Of a stretch of DNA of 64,000 nt, positions 12,161-22,970 are shown piece after piece (the first letter of the stretch is position 1; every line of letters starts with the position of its first letter). The DNA comes from Heterodera schachtii. Its lineage: Eukaryota > Nematoda > Chromadorea > Rhabditida > Heteroderidae. The notes under the pieces are model-generated. The model did no database searches and was not told the origin of the DNA. It saw only the letters and a list, made by a program, of their open reading frames with translations. The stretch covers positions 744,001 through 808,000 of the forward strand of contig SIJG01000022.1 of assembly GCA_023374025.1 (NCBI GenBank), written 5' to 3'. A program made the translations under genes and the position numbers.

Positions 12161-12747
12161 TAGAGACCGGCGCGGGACGGGATCACGCGCGGGATTTTTT
12201 ATAATAAATTTAATTAAAGTTAAACTCATTTTTCATGCAATTCATTCAAAATTTGTGAAATTTTCCCGGCGGCGCCTATCGGCACCGCCGGCGGGTGGCC
12301 TCCACCTTATTAACTCTAAAAAATAATTAATAATTGGTCATTTTTTGGACAAAATCTATTAAGAAATCTGCCAATATTTTCAAAAAAAAATTTCCCGGCG
12401 GCGCCTAACGGCACCGCCGGACCCCCTCTACTATTCGCAAATTTTTTGTGAAAAACAATATAAAATGTCAATTTTACTCCCAATAATAAATCTTACCACC
12501 GGTCTCCTTAAAATCCTCGGACATCTTCGAAAAATCTTAGTCAATCCACCACTCCCTTTTCATATATGACGTGAGCCCCTAAATTTCTTTTTCGAATTGG
12601 TTTATTTAGTTTTTTGCGATTTTTAATTTAATTTTATTTTATTTCGAAATTTCCAAAATCCCGCAATCCCGCGGGATTCCGTCCCGCAAAAAATTTTGAA
12701 TTCCAATCCCGCAGCGGGATCCGCAAATTTGAAATTTCCGGTCTCTA
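12161..12747. mobile_element. hAT-like element (TSD GTTGAAAC)
   Basis: Same termini as the 8543-9964 element: TAGAGACCGG and CCGGTCTCTA. A perfect 8-bp duplication GTTGAAAC flanks at 12153-12160 and 12748-12755. It contains two GC hairpin modules (about 12267-12292 and 12397-12421) and subterminal GCGGGATC arrays. It sits less than 100 bp before the start codon of a signal-peptide gene and could affect its transcription. Confidence 0.92.
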
Positions 12748-12840
12748 GTTGAAACCACTTTTAGCCAATTTTTTTGGGGATTAGAATAATTATTTATTTA
12801 TTGTTTTTAGAAAAAAGCTTCTCCTCCTCCTCCTCCTATC

Positions 12841-13268
12841 ATGAACGTACACAAAATTGTGTTGTTCCTTTTCGTTTTGTTGAGTTTCTGTGCTGCAGGC
12901 GTTCATTGCAGTTCTGATAGTGATGAGAAAAAAAACCTAAGTCGGCGCTAAAAAACCAAAAAGGTAATAAATTTATATTCATTAGTCAAAACTTCTTGAA
13001 ATTCTAGACAAAACTAAAGGTGGTAATCCCCATACTCCAACGCGTAGAAAAATGAATGCCCAACAGATACAACAAACACATGGAAACGAATCTAATGGTG
13101 AAAGTAATTATGGTTATGGAGCCAGAAAGTAAGAATTATAGAGACTTTAACCGTAATCTTTTTTAAAAATTTAATTTAGCAGATATGGCCAGTGATGGCG
13201 AAGAAGGCCTTCCACCATTTTGGTACTGTTGTTTAGATATTTGTGGGAAAGAGCATTTTAAGTGTTAA
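12841..13268 (+). CDS. Small secreted peptide gene, three exons, frame needs one extra A
   Basis: The ATG at 12841 opens MNVHKIVLFLFVLLSFCAAG, a textbook signal peptide. It follows a (CTC)n leader and a TTGTTTTTAG splice acceptor ending at 12810. Exon 1 runs to 12963 (donor GTAATA) but has eight A at about 12928-12935, which brings a stop (TAA) in frame before the donor. With nine A the frame stays open and the phase matches exon 2 (13008-13128 or 13008-13103). Exon 2 encodes a basic, Gln/Asn/Gly-rich hydrophilic stretch (PTRRKMNAQQIQQTHG). Two donors are possible. GTAATT at 13104 joins to 13180 to give a Cys-containing tail, PPFWYCCLDICGKEHFKC. GTAAGA at 13129 gives a short tail ending in Gly-Gln. 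Family not recognised. A secreted effector-like peptide is a guess from architecture. As sequenced it is broken. Confidence 0.5.
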
Positions 13269-13558
13269 GCATTTGTTATTTAAATTTTTCTAAATTTTCA
13301 TGGCATTTGTCCGTATTTATGTCTTACATTTATTTGTCTTATTATTTTTGGTATAAAAATTTCTTGGAAAAAATTTATGTTTCCATGGAGTTATTTAAAA
13401 TTCAAAATAGGGTTCAAATTTTTCGCAGGGGGACGTTTGGGCACCATGATATTGTTTTTAAAAAATTAGAAAATACACTGTGATTTTATTCTTAAAAACC
13501 CAAAATGAGCTTAAAAATGATTGTTGCTTGATAATTAAAATTAATCAGTTCTTATAGC

Positions 13559-14184
13559 TAGGGCTCACATTTATAGTTTTTTCACTATTTTTTTCCTGAG
13601 CTCTCCATAGTCTAAAACGCACGAAAAACATGTTTTTTTGGGCTGTTGTTAAGCTAGTTTTCGAGTTATTAGCAACTATTTTATAGTTTTTTATTTTTAG
13701 CAACTAAAAAACTATAAAATTTTTGAAAAAACTATTTTCAACTATTTTGGCGTTTTGGCCAAAATTTGTTAATAAAAATGCAATAAAAAGGAAAAATAGG
13801 CCCCTAAGAATCGACCCAAAATTTTTTTCAAAAAATATACCCCTAAGAATCGACCTAAAATTTTTTTCAAAAAATATACCCCTAAGAATTGAACTGAAAA
13901 TTTTCAAAAATATACCCCTGAGAAATGAAAAATTTCTCAAAAATTCATCTTCAAAATTTATTTGTTTATTTTCTTGACGAGAATTTTTTATTTTGAAAAT
14001 TATGTATCATATTAATGATATGGCATAATATTTTTGCTTTTTGAAGAAAATTTTCGATTTTACACCCCTAAATTCGGAACTTTTTGGACCTATTTTCCCA
14101 TTTTTAGCAACTATTTTGGGGGTTTTTTAGAAACTAAAAACTAATTATTTTGGCAGTTTTTAGCAACTATAAATGTGAGCCCTA
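13559..14184. mobile_element. hAT-like element abutting a carrier gene
   Basis: Left TAGGGCTCACATTTATAG and right CTATAAATGTGAGCCCTA are perfect 18-bp inverted repeats. The flanks CTTATAGC and CATATTGC match at 5 of 8, so the duplication is weak. The interior has repeated CACCCCTAAGAATCGA-type units. Its right end lies directly against the mitochondrial-carrier exon and supplies that reading frame's stop codon. Confidence 0.75.
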
Positions 14185-14285
14185 CATATTGCGGATGGCG
14201 TAGCGCGTCTGCTCATAGACAATGTAAGTGATCACGGAATAGGGCAACTGCTTGACGGTGCCGGCCAACACGCCCTTGTACAAGC
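14182..14285 (-). CDS. Mitochondrial carrier (SLC25-type), last exon only
   Basis: After an acceptor CCCCTCAAG the exon reads LYKGVLAGTVKQLPYSVITY, then IVYEQTRYAIRNM and a TAG stop. Gly-Leu-Tyr-Lys-Gly followed by a Lys-Gln-Leu-Pro-Tyr-type helix and a Tyr-Glu near the C-terminus is the pattern of the last repeat of inner-membrane solute carriers. The transported substrate cannot be told from this. I found no upstream exons on the minus strand between 14286 and about 16000, where repeats lie, so the gene is broken, displaced, or has a long intron. The TAG is the end of the adjoining hAT-like element. Without the insertion the frame would probably close a codon or two later. Confidence 0.6.
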
Positions 14286-14377
14286 CTTGAGGGGGTGGCA
14301 GAGGGGAGTACAATTTTGCGTAAATTTTTTTTTTAGAAATTTCGGTTGGGCGTTTATAAAAATTTTGAAAATTAAAA

Positions 14378-14510
14378 GATTAAAAAAAAATCCATTCTAA
14401 TATTATTTAAAAAATTGGGCAAAGGTGTAGAATTTGGGTCGGGTAAAAAAAAAATCCATTCTAATATTATTTAAAAAATTGGGCAAAGGTGTAGAATTTG
14501 GGTCGGGGTC
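14378..14510. repeat. Direct repeat of about 67 bp
   Basis: A block starting TTAAAAAAAAATCCATTCTA and ending GTAGAATTTGGGTCGG occurs twice in tandem. The second copy supplies the left target duplication of the fold-back element that follows. Confidence 0.8.
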
Positions 14511-14883
14511 GTTTTCGTACGGGACGTTTTCGTACGAGCACAAGTTTTTGGTTATAACTTTTTTGTTTGTCAACCAAATCCAACATAGTTGGTATCATTC
14601 GATAGCCCTAAGTGTCCTCTATTAGCCTGGAAAATTCGAAAAATCTTGTAAAGGTTCAATAAAATTATGGCCTGAAGAACTCAAAAAACCAGATTTCCCA
14701 ACTTTTTTGGCTCGAACTTTTTTTAAACTTGACGAGATTTTTTGGAATTTTGCATGCTAATAGAGCATGTGAAGGGCTTTCGAAGGATACCAACAGTTTT
14801 GGATTTGGTTGGCAAAGAAAAAAGTTATAGTCCAAAAACATGTGTTCGTACGAAAACGGCCCGTACGAAAACGGCCTGGCCCG
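14500..14883. mobile_element. Mutator-type fold-back element (TSD GTAGAATTT)
   Basis: A perfect 9-bp duplication GTAGAATTT flanks the element at 14491-14499 and 14884-14892. Nine bases is characteristic of Mutator-like elements. Each end has two tandem TTTTCGTACGGG-type motifs in opposite orientation, and the arms pair along most of the length. Two copies of the CGAATGATACCAA-type core lie inside (about 14585-14605 and 14775-14795). No transposase. Confidence 0.8.
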
Positions 14884-15040
14884 GTAGAATTTCGGTCCCG
14901 ATGGGGAAAAATAGTAAAATTTCAAAAGCTTTTTTTTCTGACGTAAAAGATTCGCTGATTATGAATGTGAACAATGATTTTGAAAAAGCACTGATGATTG
15001 ATTATCTATGATTTTTGATGATTTATCATAAAAAATAAAA

Positions 15041-15105
15041 CCGCAGCCAAGCGGACTCGAACCTACAACTACGAGTTGGGGGTTTTGTCCGCATTGTGCA
15101 CCCCG
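15041..15105 (-). repeat. tRNA-like sequence with B-box
   Basis: On the minus strand, GGTTCGAGTCC is a perfect pol III B-box, and GTGCACAATGCGG upstream resembles an A-box. The T-stem around the B-box does not pair well, so this is a tRNA pseudogene or SINE head rather than a working tRNA. Confidence 0.45.
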
Positions 15106-15495
15106 AGTGGGGTGAGGGGGCTGCAAAATGTCAAAAAAAAATTATAATTTTTTCAAAAAATCAATTCCAAGAATTTCAAAAACCCAAACAAATGCCATCC
15201 ATACTCGTGGGACATTCTCCGTATATAAAATTACCTATATGAATTTTTTTTTTAATGTTGAATAAAATGTTTACCCAATCATTTTCAAATTCTCCCCTTC
15301 TTGATCCCGTTTTCTGCTTCGAATTTAATCATTGAATTGTCACCTGTTATTTACCCGTTTTGGCATTTTTTTCTATTTTTTATTTTGTGCCCAAAGGTTT
15401 TACAGCATAAAAACCCTCTCGAAAATTTTTTCAAATAAATCCAATTTGAAATGTTGGTGACCTGCTGATGACACTTTTACCCGATCTCAGAGATC

Positions 15496-15612
15496 CCCCC
15501 CCCCCCCCCCGCCCCCCCCCCCCCCACCGTCCATCAATCTAATCAAGGCGGGAGGGGGGGGGGGGGGAGGCGATCGGGCCAATGTTTCCCCCCCCCCCCC
15601 CCCCCCCCATTT
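15496..15612. repeat. Long C and G homopolymers
   Basis: Runs of 10-20 C, a G run of about 14, and another C run of about 18 lie within 120 bp. Opposed G and C runs could fold as a hairpin or quadruplex. Run lengths in assemblies of such DNA are unreliable. Confidence 0.8.
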
Positions 15613-15998
15613 TCTCAGGGAAAGATTTAGCGATTTGTGGAGGGTGGCCAATGCTTTTCCCTCCCCCTCCTGCCGCCCCTCGACCCTCTAAATTCATTAT
15701 TATTGATGAGTTTTTGTGCTTTTTGGCCATTGCTTAGCGAGCCAGGGGAAAAACTAATTTTTCCGGCGACGTCGGACTCCAAATAAATTAGAATTTTTTA
15801 ATTAAAATCATTTTTGGGTCCCACATTTGTCTTAATTTAAACAAAAAAAACAATTTGTGAGTCCGTAATTGTTCCATAACTGCATAAAAAACAATTTATG
15901 AGCCCTAATTTATTCGATATAAAAGAATGCAATTATCCGATCATTTTGGCATTTGGCAATGGCATTGGCATTTAAAAAACAATTTGTGAGCCAAATTA

Positions 15999-17462
15999 CT
16001 AAATTGGCATTGGCATAACTTTGGCATACTGTTGATTGATCACTTTGGCATTCTGTTCATACGGTCCGCCGTTTTTCTCTTCCTCATTTTGCTGCTCAAA
16101 TTTGTACGCCCGGTACACAATTGAATAGAGCCAAATTGAGACAATTGGGACCAAAATGTAAGGCCACAAATAAGAAAAGACAGTTGCATGATTGCCTATG
16201 AAATTTGGAATGAATTTAATTAGTTTAATTACCTAATAATTATGGATAATTATAAAATCATTAGGGATAGTCCTAAGATTTCGAATGGGAGCGCCGGGAG
16301 AAAAATTGAGAATTTTGGCCATATTAGCAGATTTTTATGAACTAAAATGCTAAATTTATGCATTTTCGGAAAATTGTAGCTCGAGATTTTTTGCAAAATA
16401 GGGGTGAGGTAGGCCTTGGAGGGGGTTAGCAGCAAAAAAATTCGAAAATTTTCAGCAAAAAATACAATTTAAAATTTTTGGAGAATTCTTTATTGAAGGC
16501 CTTCATTATAAACAAATATTTATTGGCTGTACAAAATTACCGTTTCTTGTAAACCGAATTATTCCGGCAATCTCTGTTAAGACCAAAGAAATGGCCTAAA
16601 ATATTAATTAAATTTTAAAATTAATGTTTGCCAAAATTACGGTAATGATCAAAAATTATTTCCAAAAAACTTACGGTAATGACAAGAAATGGTCGATACA
16701 TTTTGCTGGTTCTTTTTCTGCGCACTGCGCCAACAATTATCGGCACACTTCCGCACATAAGCAAAATTGCCTTAAAAAGGGATAAATGAAATATTTGAAA
16801 AATGGAATTTAATTAATTTATTTTTTCTGACGGATTTTGATCCGAAAATCGCAAAAAACGGTTACCACTAAAAAATCGGTTGCTGAAAAGTGCCAAAATA
16901 GGTGTAAAAATGAAATTAATGGCATTTTTGTGCCGAACATTTTGCTTTTTATATATAATTTTGAAGAGAAAATTTAAACAACTTTTTTTGTTTAATAAAA
17001 TTATTTTCTTAAAATTTTTTTTGTCATTTACAAAAATGGTAAAAAAATAAATAATCAAAATAATTACCGAAATCAAATTAATAAAGTGGACTATGGAAAT
17101 GCGATAAAAAAATAAATTTATGGCAAATAGAAAGTCAAAAAAGCCGGCCAACAAATAAATCCACGCGACGACAATGGAGCCCTGATAAATAAAATAAATT
17201 TAATCAAATTTTAATGAGGCATTAATTGACATTAATTAATTAATTAATTAGGCAATGAGCCTTGACAAATAAAATAAACTTAATCAAATTTTAATGAGGC
17301 ATTATTTGGGCACTAATTAATTAATTAGGAGAGTTAGCCTCCGGCAATATTTATCAAATTTAATGACTAATTAATTAATCATAATTCATTATTTAGGCCC
17401 ACAGTTGTCACGTGAAAGCCGCACCAGCACATCCATTTGCTAGAGCAACTATAACAGCACAT
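15999..17462 (-). CDS. LAPTM4-like four-transmembrane protein, copy 1
   Basis: Five exons join in consistent phase: 17403-17462, 17068-17181, 16675-16770, 16541-16595, 15999-16195, for about 173 residues. The start MCCYSCSSKWMCWCGFHVTT has paired cysteines ahead of a CGFHVTT motif. The next exon begins GSIVVAWIYLL, so the join reads HVTTGSIVVAW, the hallmark opening of lysosome-associated LAPTM/Mtp-type four-TM proteins. Hydrophobic segments follow in exons 2, 3, 4 and 5 (LWPYILVPIVSIWLYSIVY). The tail is cytoplasmic-type, Gln/Glu/Asn-rich, and ends VMPMPI. Family members reside in endosomal or lysosomal membranes; what this one does is not shown by sequence. No frame damage seen. Two paralogues follow upstream in the same orientation. 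Confidence 0.8.
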
Positions 17463-17739
17463 TTTTGTATTTATAATAATCAATTACTGTAAAATCTGTA
17501 AAATTAACTGTTTAATTTTTAGTTAATACAGAAAAAAAATTGAGGAATTTTTTCAGCTTTAATTTTTATTTATATTTAAAGGAAAATCTGTTAAAAAATT
17601 TAAAAATTATAGAAAAGTGTTGATTTTTCATTTCGATCAAATAATTAATTTGTGCTAATTGCACAATTTAATTAAATGCTCGTCGCTAATTGCTGTCCAA
17701 ATTGTTTTGTATAACTCAGTATTTAATGGCCAACCAAAG

Positions 17740-17820
17740 TTGTGGCCTTATCACCACTATTAACACATATGACACTCAGTGATTTGGCCATTAATTATTT
17801 TGGCGATTACTGATAAATTT
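17740..17820 (-). promoter_or_regulatory. GATA-type sites upstream of LAPTM4-like copy 1
   Basis: GGCCTTATCA (TTATCA at 17748-17753, TGATAA on the other strand) and ACTGATAA (17809-17816) lie 290-350 bp before the start codon. The same pair, with similar flanking words (ATGACACT, GGCCATTA), lies upstream of copy 2. In C. elegans the ACTGATAA site is bound by ELT-2-type GATA factors in intestine. Intestinal expression here is inference. Confidence 0.4.
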
Positions 17821-18334
17821 GAAAAAATAATAAATTAAATTTTATAGTTTGGCAAAATCAACAATTTTGCTGGAAAATGAAGCAAATGAATATTTAAGGC
17901 AAAAGCTGATATTTTTAAAAGAAATGAATGAGCAATTAATTTCATGGAAAATAAAATCAAAATTAATTGCATGTAATTAGCGGTAAATTTGAATTTTACA
18001 CTGCCAAAATTTTGTTACGCTTTTCACAATTTTGCCATTGATAAATCGGCGAAATAAATCATTAAAGTTGGTTCTCTTCTTTTTAGAATCCTAGCAAAGT
18101 CTGCTGATTAATTATCGTAAAATATTGGGGACGAAATTTTTTCAAAAAACTCAGAATTTTGGAAATTTTAAAAAAAAATTATTTAACGTTGAAATAGTTT
18201 CAGGTGAAGTTAGTACTGTACCGGGGATTATGACTGTAAAATCTGGTGTGATATTTTATTAAATATATCAACAAAAAAAAAACAATTTGTAAGCCCTGTT
18301 TTTTTCCATAATTCCGTCAAAATGAGTGTAATTT

Positions 18335-19370
18335 TTAAATTGGCATAACTTTGGCATTCTGTTGATTGATCACTTTGGCATTCTGTTCATACGGTCCGCC
18401 GTTTTTCTGTTCCTCATTTTGTTGCACAAATTTGTACGCCCGGTACACAATTGAGTAGAGCCAAATTGCGATCATTAGGGACAGAATATAAGCACACAAA
18501 TAATAAAAGACAACTGCATGGTTGCCTGTTAAATTTGGGACGTATTTAATTACGGAATAATCTATAATTAATTAAAACACAAAATTATAATAATAATAAT
18601 TAGGGCAGTTAATATAATTTTTTTGTATTTTTTTTGAATTTTTTTACCGTGTAATACTGTAGTGATGATTCCGGAAAGCACTGTTAAGCCCAAAGAAATG
18701 GCCTAAAAGTTATTAATGTTATTGTAAAAACCCAATACGGTAATTATCAAAAATTATTGCCAAAAAACATACGGTAGTGATCAGAAATGGTCGATACATT
18801 TTGCTGGTTCTTTTTCCGCACATTTCGCCAACAATTATCGGCACACTTCCGCACAAAAGCAAAACACCCTTAAAAAGGGATAAATGGAAATATTTGAAAA
18901 ATGGAATTTAATTAATTTATTTTTTCTGACAGATTTTGTTACGATAATCACAAAAAACGGTAAAAGATAAAAAATCGGACAAAATAATATAATAATTACC
19001 GAAATCAAATTAATAAAGTTGACTATGGAAAAGCGATAAAAAATCATTGCTATTGCAGATGGAAAGCAAAAAATGCCGGCCAACAAATAAATCCACGCGA
19101 CGACGAGTGAGCCCTGACAAATAAAATAAATTTAAGCAAATTTTAATGAGGTATCATTAATTGGGCATTAATTAATTAATGAATTAGGCAATGAGGTTAG
19201 GCAAATAAAATAAATTTAATCAAATTTTAATGATTCATTATTTAGCCATTAATTAATTAGGCATTAATTAATTAATTAGGCATTCATTAATTAATTAGGC
19301 CCACAGTTGTCACGTGAAAGCCGCACCAGCACATCCATTTGCTAGAGCAGCTATAACAGCACAGTTTCAT
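18335..19370 (-). CDS. LAPTM4-like four-transmembrane protein, copy 2
   Basis: Five exons in matching phase: 19305-19370, 19000-19113, 18773-18868, 18648-18702, 18335-18525 (about 173 residues). It starts MKLCCYSCSSKWMCWCGFHV, two residues longer than copy 1 at the N-terminus. It then follows the same order: HVTT joined to GSLVVAWIYLLAG, a GVLLLCGSVPIIVG exon, AISLGLTVLSGIITTV, then a last exon with FYYLCAYILSLMIAIWLYS and a tail with NEEQKNGGPYEQNAKV. All splice sites are canonical and the frame is intact. Divergence from copy 1 lies mainly inside the membrane segments, while exon 1 and the tail are conserved. Confidence 0.8.
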
Positions 19371-19514
19371 GCTCACAACAAACAATTAAAAGTTGTAATA
19401 ATCTGTAAAATAACTTTTAGAAAACCTAATGATTTGTTAATTGCAATTTAATTAAATGTTCGTTAAATGTTGTCCGAGAATTCATTTGTTGAAACTCATA
19501 ATTTAAGGGCCAAA

Positions 19515-19775
19515 TGTGGCCTTATCATCAGCGTTGACATATATCTTATGACACTGATTAGGCCATTATTTGTTTAGTGATTAATTAATTCATAACTAAT
19601 AAATTGTGAAAAACGAAATTAAATTTTTACAATTTTGCAAAATGAACCAAATCATCAATTTAAGGAAAAAGCTGATAAAACGGAAGACATTCTTTTTTTA
19701 GACGGAAGAAATGAATGAATCATATCATAAAGAATTGGAAATCAAAAATTTAATTCATTTAATAACTGATAAATT
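19515..19775 (-). promoter_or_regulatory. GATA-type sites upstream of LAPTM4-like copy 2
   Basis: TTATCA at 19522-19527 (in GTGGCCTTATCA) and ACTGATAA at 19765-19772 lie 150-400 bp before the copy 2 start. The GTGGCCTTATCA word is shared exactly with the copy 1 upstream region, although the intervening DNA has diverged. Regulatory function is inference. Confidence 0.4.
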
Positions 19776-20001
19776 TAATTTTAATATGACAAATTTCGTT
19801 ATTCTTTTTAATTTCTTTTTAATTAAAATGATAATAATTATAATTTCAGTTTTTCACAATAATTTAAGCATTTTTCATCTATAAAAAATTGGAAAAAAAC
19901 ATCAAGAAATAAACAATCAATTAATTTAATAGGTTTTGTAAATCAAAATTTTTAATGAATGCCGTCTTCTTCAAATCACTTTGGCATTGGCATTCTGTTG
20001 G

Positions 20002-20974
20002 TTAAATCACATTGGCATTGGCATTCTGTCCGTACTGTCCACCGTTTTTCTGTTCCTCATTTTGTTGCACAAATTTGTACGCCCGGTACACAATTGAGTA
20101 GAGCCAAATTGCGATAATTAGGGACAGAATATAAGCACACAAATAATAAAAGACAACTGCATGAGCGCCTGTGATAATTGGTATGAATTAATTACCTAAT
20201 AATTGATAATTAATTATACTATAAAATATACATTAATTAGGGCGAGGTTTATTTTAATATTTGTTTAATTTATTATTGAAATTTATATAAAAAGGGATTT
20301 TATTTTTGAAAACTTTTTGGACACTTAATTAATTGAAGGTGAAGGACTTCATTATAACAATTAATTGGCCAATTTCACACACATTACCGATTTTTGTAAA
20401 CAGTATTACTATGGCAATTATTCCGGCAATTGCGTTTAAGGCCGAACAAATGGCCTAAAAATTTAGGAAAATTCAAAAATTAATGATTGTCAAAGCATAC
20501 GGTAATGATCAGAAATTATTGCCAGAAAAACATACGGTGGCGATCAGAAATGGTCGATACATTTTGCTGGTTCTTTTTCCGCGCATTTCACCAACAATTA
20601 TCGGAACATTTCCGCACAAAACCAAAATAGCCTTAAAAGGGAATAAATAAAATTTTTGGAAACAAATTAAATTAATAATTGAAATTACGGCATTTCTGTG
20701 CCAAATATTTTGCTGTTTATATAATTTTGAGGAGAAAATTTTTTTAAAGACTTTCTTTGTTTAATAAAATTATTTTCTTAAAATTTTTTTGTCATTTACA
20801 AAAAAAAATAATAAAAAAATCAAAAAAAATATCGTATAAAATAATAAAAACAAAATAATTACCGAAATCAAATTACAAATGTGCAATATGGAAAAGGAAT
20901 GAAAAATCAGTGCTATGGCAGATAGAAAGCCAAAAATGCCGGCCAACAAATAAAACCATGCGATGACGAGTGAG
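20002..20974 (-). pseudogene. LAPTM4-like copy 3, 5'-truncated
   Basis: Exons 2-5 are present and open: 20863-20974, 20536-20631, 20388-20454, 20002-20168. They encode SLVIAWFYLLAGIFGFLSA, then AILVLCGNVPIIVGEMRG, a longer exon 4 (22 codons instead of 18), and a tail ending NANANVI. Exon 1, with the Cys-rich start, is missing. The sequence stops matching copies 1 and 2 exactly two bases inside exon 2, where a tRNA-like sequence begins. Unless a distant first exon is used, there is no start codon. I call it a truncated gene; the remaining exons show no stops, so the truncation may be recent. Confidence 0.65.
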
Positions 20975-21047
20975 ATAGCGCAGTCGGTAGCGCTGCCGCT
21001 GCCAGTAAATCACATGGAAGTTCGAGTCCGCTCGAACGCACGGCAAA
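20971..21047 (+). repeat. tRNA-like sequence at the truncation point
   Basis: TAGCGCAGTCGGTAGCGC is a good pol III A-box and AGTTCGAGTCC a good B-box, spaced as in a tRNA. Acceptor and T-stem pairing are poor, so it is a tRNA-derived repeat rather than a tRNA. It begins exactly where LAPTM4-like copy 3 loses homology. Confidence 0.5.
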
Positions 21048-21677
21048 TTTTTTTAAAATTTTTTCATCGTATTTTCATATACTTTATCTTAAACATTTAA
21101 GTTTTACTTTAAAAATTTATATTTATTTTTATGAAATTCCTTCCAGCATGATAAAATTTAAATTTAAATTGAAAGATTTTTTTGGTCCCTAAGAATTTGA
21201 TGGGGGTTTCCGTATGAAATTTTTTGCAATAAATTGGCAAAATTGCAGGTGCTCACATGCTATTTGGCACAACAACAACAACTATTCAGATGGTGAGGCG
21301 ATTTTTTTTAAATTTTCAGTTGACTCAAAAATTTAATTAAATATTTTCGGCCTAAAAATATTCACTCATAAAATGGTGTCATGGTGAATCTCTGAAAAAC
21401 CCAAACTCTGGAAGGAAACTTTTTTGGAAACTTAAACAAACAATTTTCTTAACAAATTTCATTAAAATTATTTTTAAAAAATTTCCATGGGAGATTAATG
21501 GCATCATCGGACCCTCTGAATATCATTTTTTTGAAAATTTGAACCCAAAAAGGCAAAAATAGTCGTTTAAAAAATGTTTTTGACTACTGACACATTGCTT
21601 GGACAAAATTATTTTTGGCACATTTTCATAGTCAAAACACAAATCCATCAAGAATTATTTCAAAAAATATAAGAAAA
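21048..21677. other. Gene-free stretch
   Basis: AT-rich sequence without recognisable exons or repeats between the tRNA-like sequence and the duplicated phospholipase fragments. Confidence 0.4.
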
Positions 21678-22285
21678 TGTCCACGGGTTGGCACAAAATT
21701 GCAATGTGTGCCATGCGCCACAGCGGATGCTCCTTCATCTGAAAAAAAATTGTGGGAAATTTTGCTGAAAAAATTTAGGGGCCTTGACCGCACAAAAAAA
21801 AAAAAATTTTTTTTTGGAGGGGTCTACCCGAAAAATTAGTTTATCGTTGCCTCAAAAAAACAGTTATTGAGTTTCTAAGATTTTTTTGCTGAACTTTTTT
21901 TTGAGTTTTTATGAAAATTTACTCGGCATTTTTTTAAATTTTCTTATGCTATCTCCGACAAATTTTTTCAGGGAATTTGCTCTCATAGGGTTTGGAGGCT
22001 TAAGCCCAGTTGCATAAAAAATTCTTTTAAAAATTTTAAAACAATTCCGCCAGTAAAGCAGGATTTGTTAAACTGATTTTATTATTATTTAAATTTATTT
22101 TTTATATATACCACAAGTGTGACGTCCCTAATCAGTTCGCGCAAATCCTTTGTCTGGTCTACAAAAAAAAATTTTTTTTTTGAATTTCTGAAAATTTCTC
22201 TGCCACCTGAAGTCCGAGAAAACACACGGCACTCCTCGTAGCGACGACAAAATCCAATGCCTCCTCGACAATGTTCGATCTGCAC
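21678..22285 (-). pseudogene. Duplicated exons of the PLA2G6-like gene
   Basis: Three exon pieces match the 5' part of the ankyrin gene at 23.2-26.6 kb. They are 22199-22284 (SNIVEEALDF-type, one T short of frame, then YEECRVFSRTSGGR), about 22114-22168 (TKDLRELIRDVTLV) and 21678-21735 (MKEHPLWRMAHIAILCQPVD, after a TTTTCAG acceptor). They keep features the 25.5-26.1 kb copy has lost: the RELIRDVTLV exon, the acceptor with the HPLW start, and four T in GTGGACATTTTC. The copy then runs into non-coding sequence. Confidence 0.55.
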
Positions 22286-22379
22286 AGAAACGGAAATTTT
22301 TTTTAGCAACCCCTTAAAAGCTTAATTATAAAAGATGCTCTCAAAAATAGCAAACCTAATAAGGCATTGGCTTTTTTAT

Positions 22380-22970
22380 TCACAAATGCTGTGAAGAGCG
22401 CGCCATTTTTAAATGGGCACAAATGTTTGGGCGGATTGGATTCAGCATTTTAATAAATTTATGTATGTTGCCGGAATTCAAAAAATTGCGCCAAAATTAA
22501 TTCGGAGGCATAAATGACATGCCACAATTTGAGCTAAGAAGATCTCTTCGAATGGGTCTGCAATTCAACTCGCCCGCTGTTGATTTAAAAAATTCAAACT
22601 TTGGCCTCAAAACGGAAAAGTACCCAAAAAATTTACCGCCATTTTTTCAAAAAAACCTATCTCGAAACCTCGGAAACAAGTCTTTCTCGCCCTCATCGTC
22701 CTCCATGGAAGTTGCGTCGCCCTTCATCGTTTCATTGCAATGTGTGCCATGCGCCAGCGGATGCTCTTTCATCTGAAAAAAATTGTGGGAAAAATTTAAG
22801 GCATGTCCCGCAAAAAAAAATTGCTCTTAAAAATAAAAACCTAATAAGGCACTGACTTTTTTTATTAACAAATGCTGTGAAGAGCGCGCCATTTTTAAAT
22901 GGGCACAAATGTTTGGGCGGATTGGATTCAGCATTTTAATAAATTTATGTATGTTGCCGGAATTCAAAAA
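22380..22970. repeat. Local direct repeat carrying another exon fragment
   Basis: A block containing GAAGAGCGCGCCATTTTTAA and GTATGTTGCCGGAATTC occurs at about 22390-22480 and again at about 22873-22970; part recurs near 26160. Between the two copies, minus-strand 22668-22777 encodes MKEHPLAHGTHCNE followed by an acidic stretch (SMEDDEGEKD). This is a third, altered copy of the HPLW exon. Confidence 0.6.
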
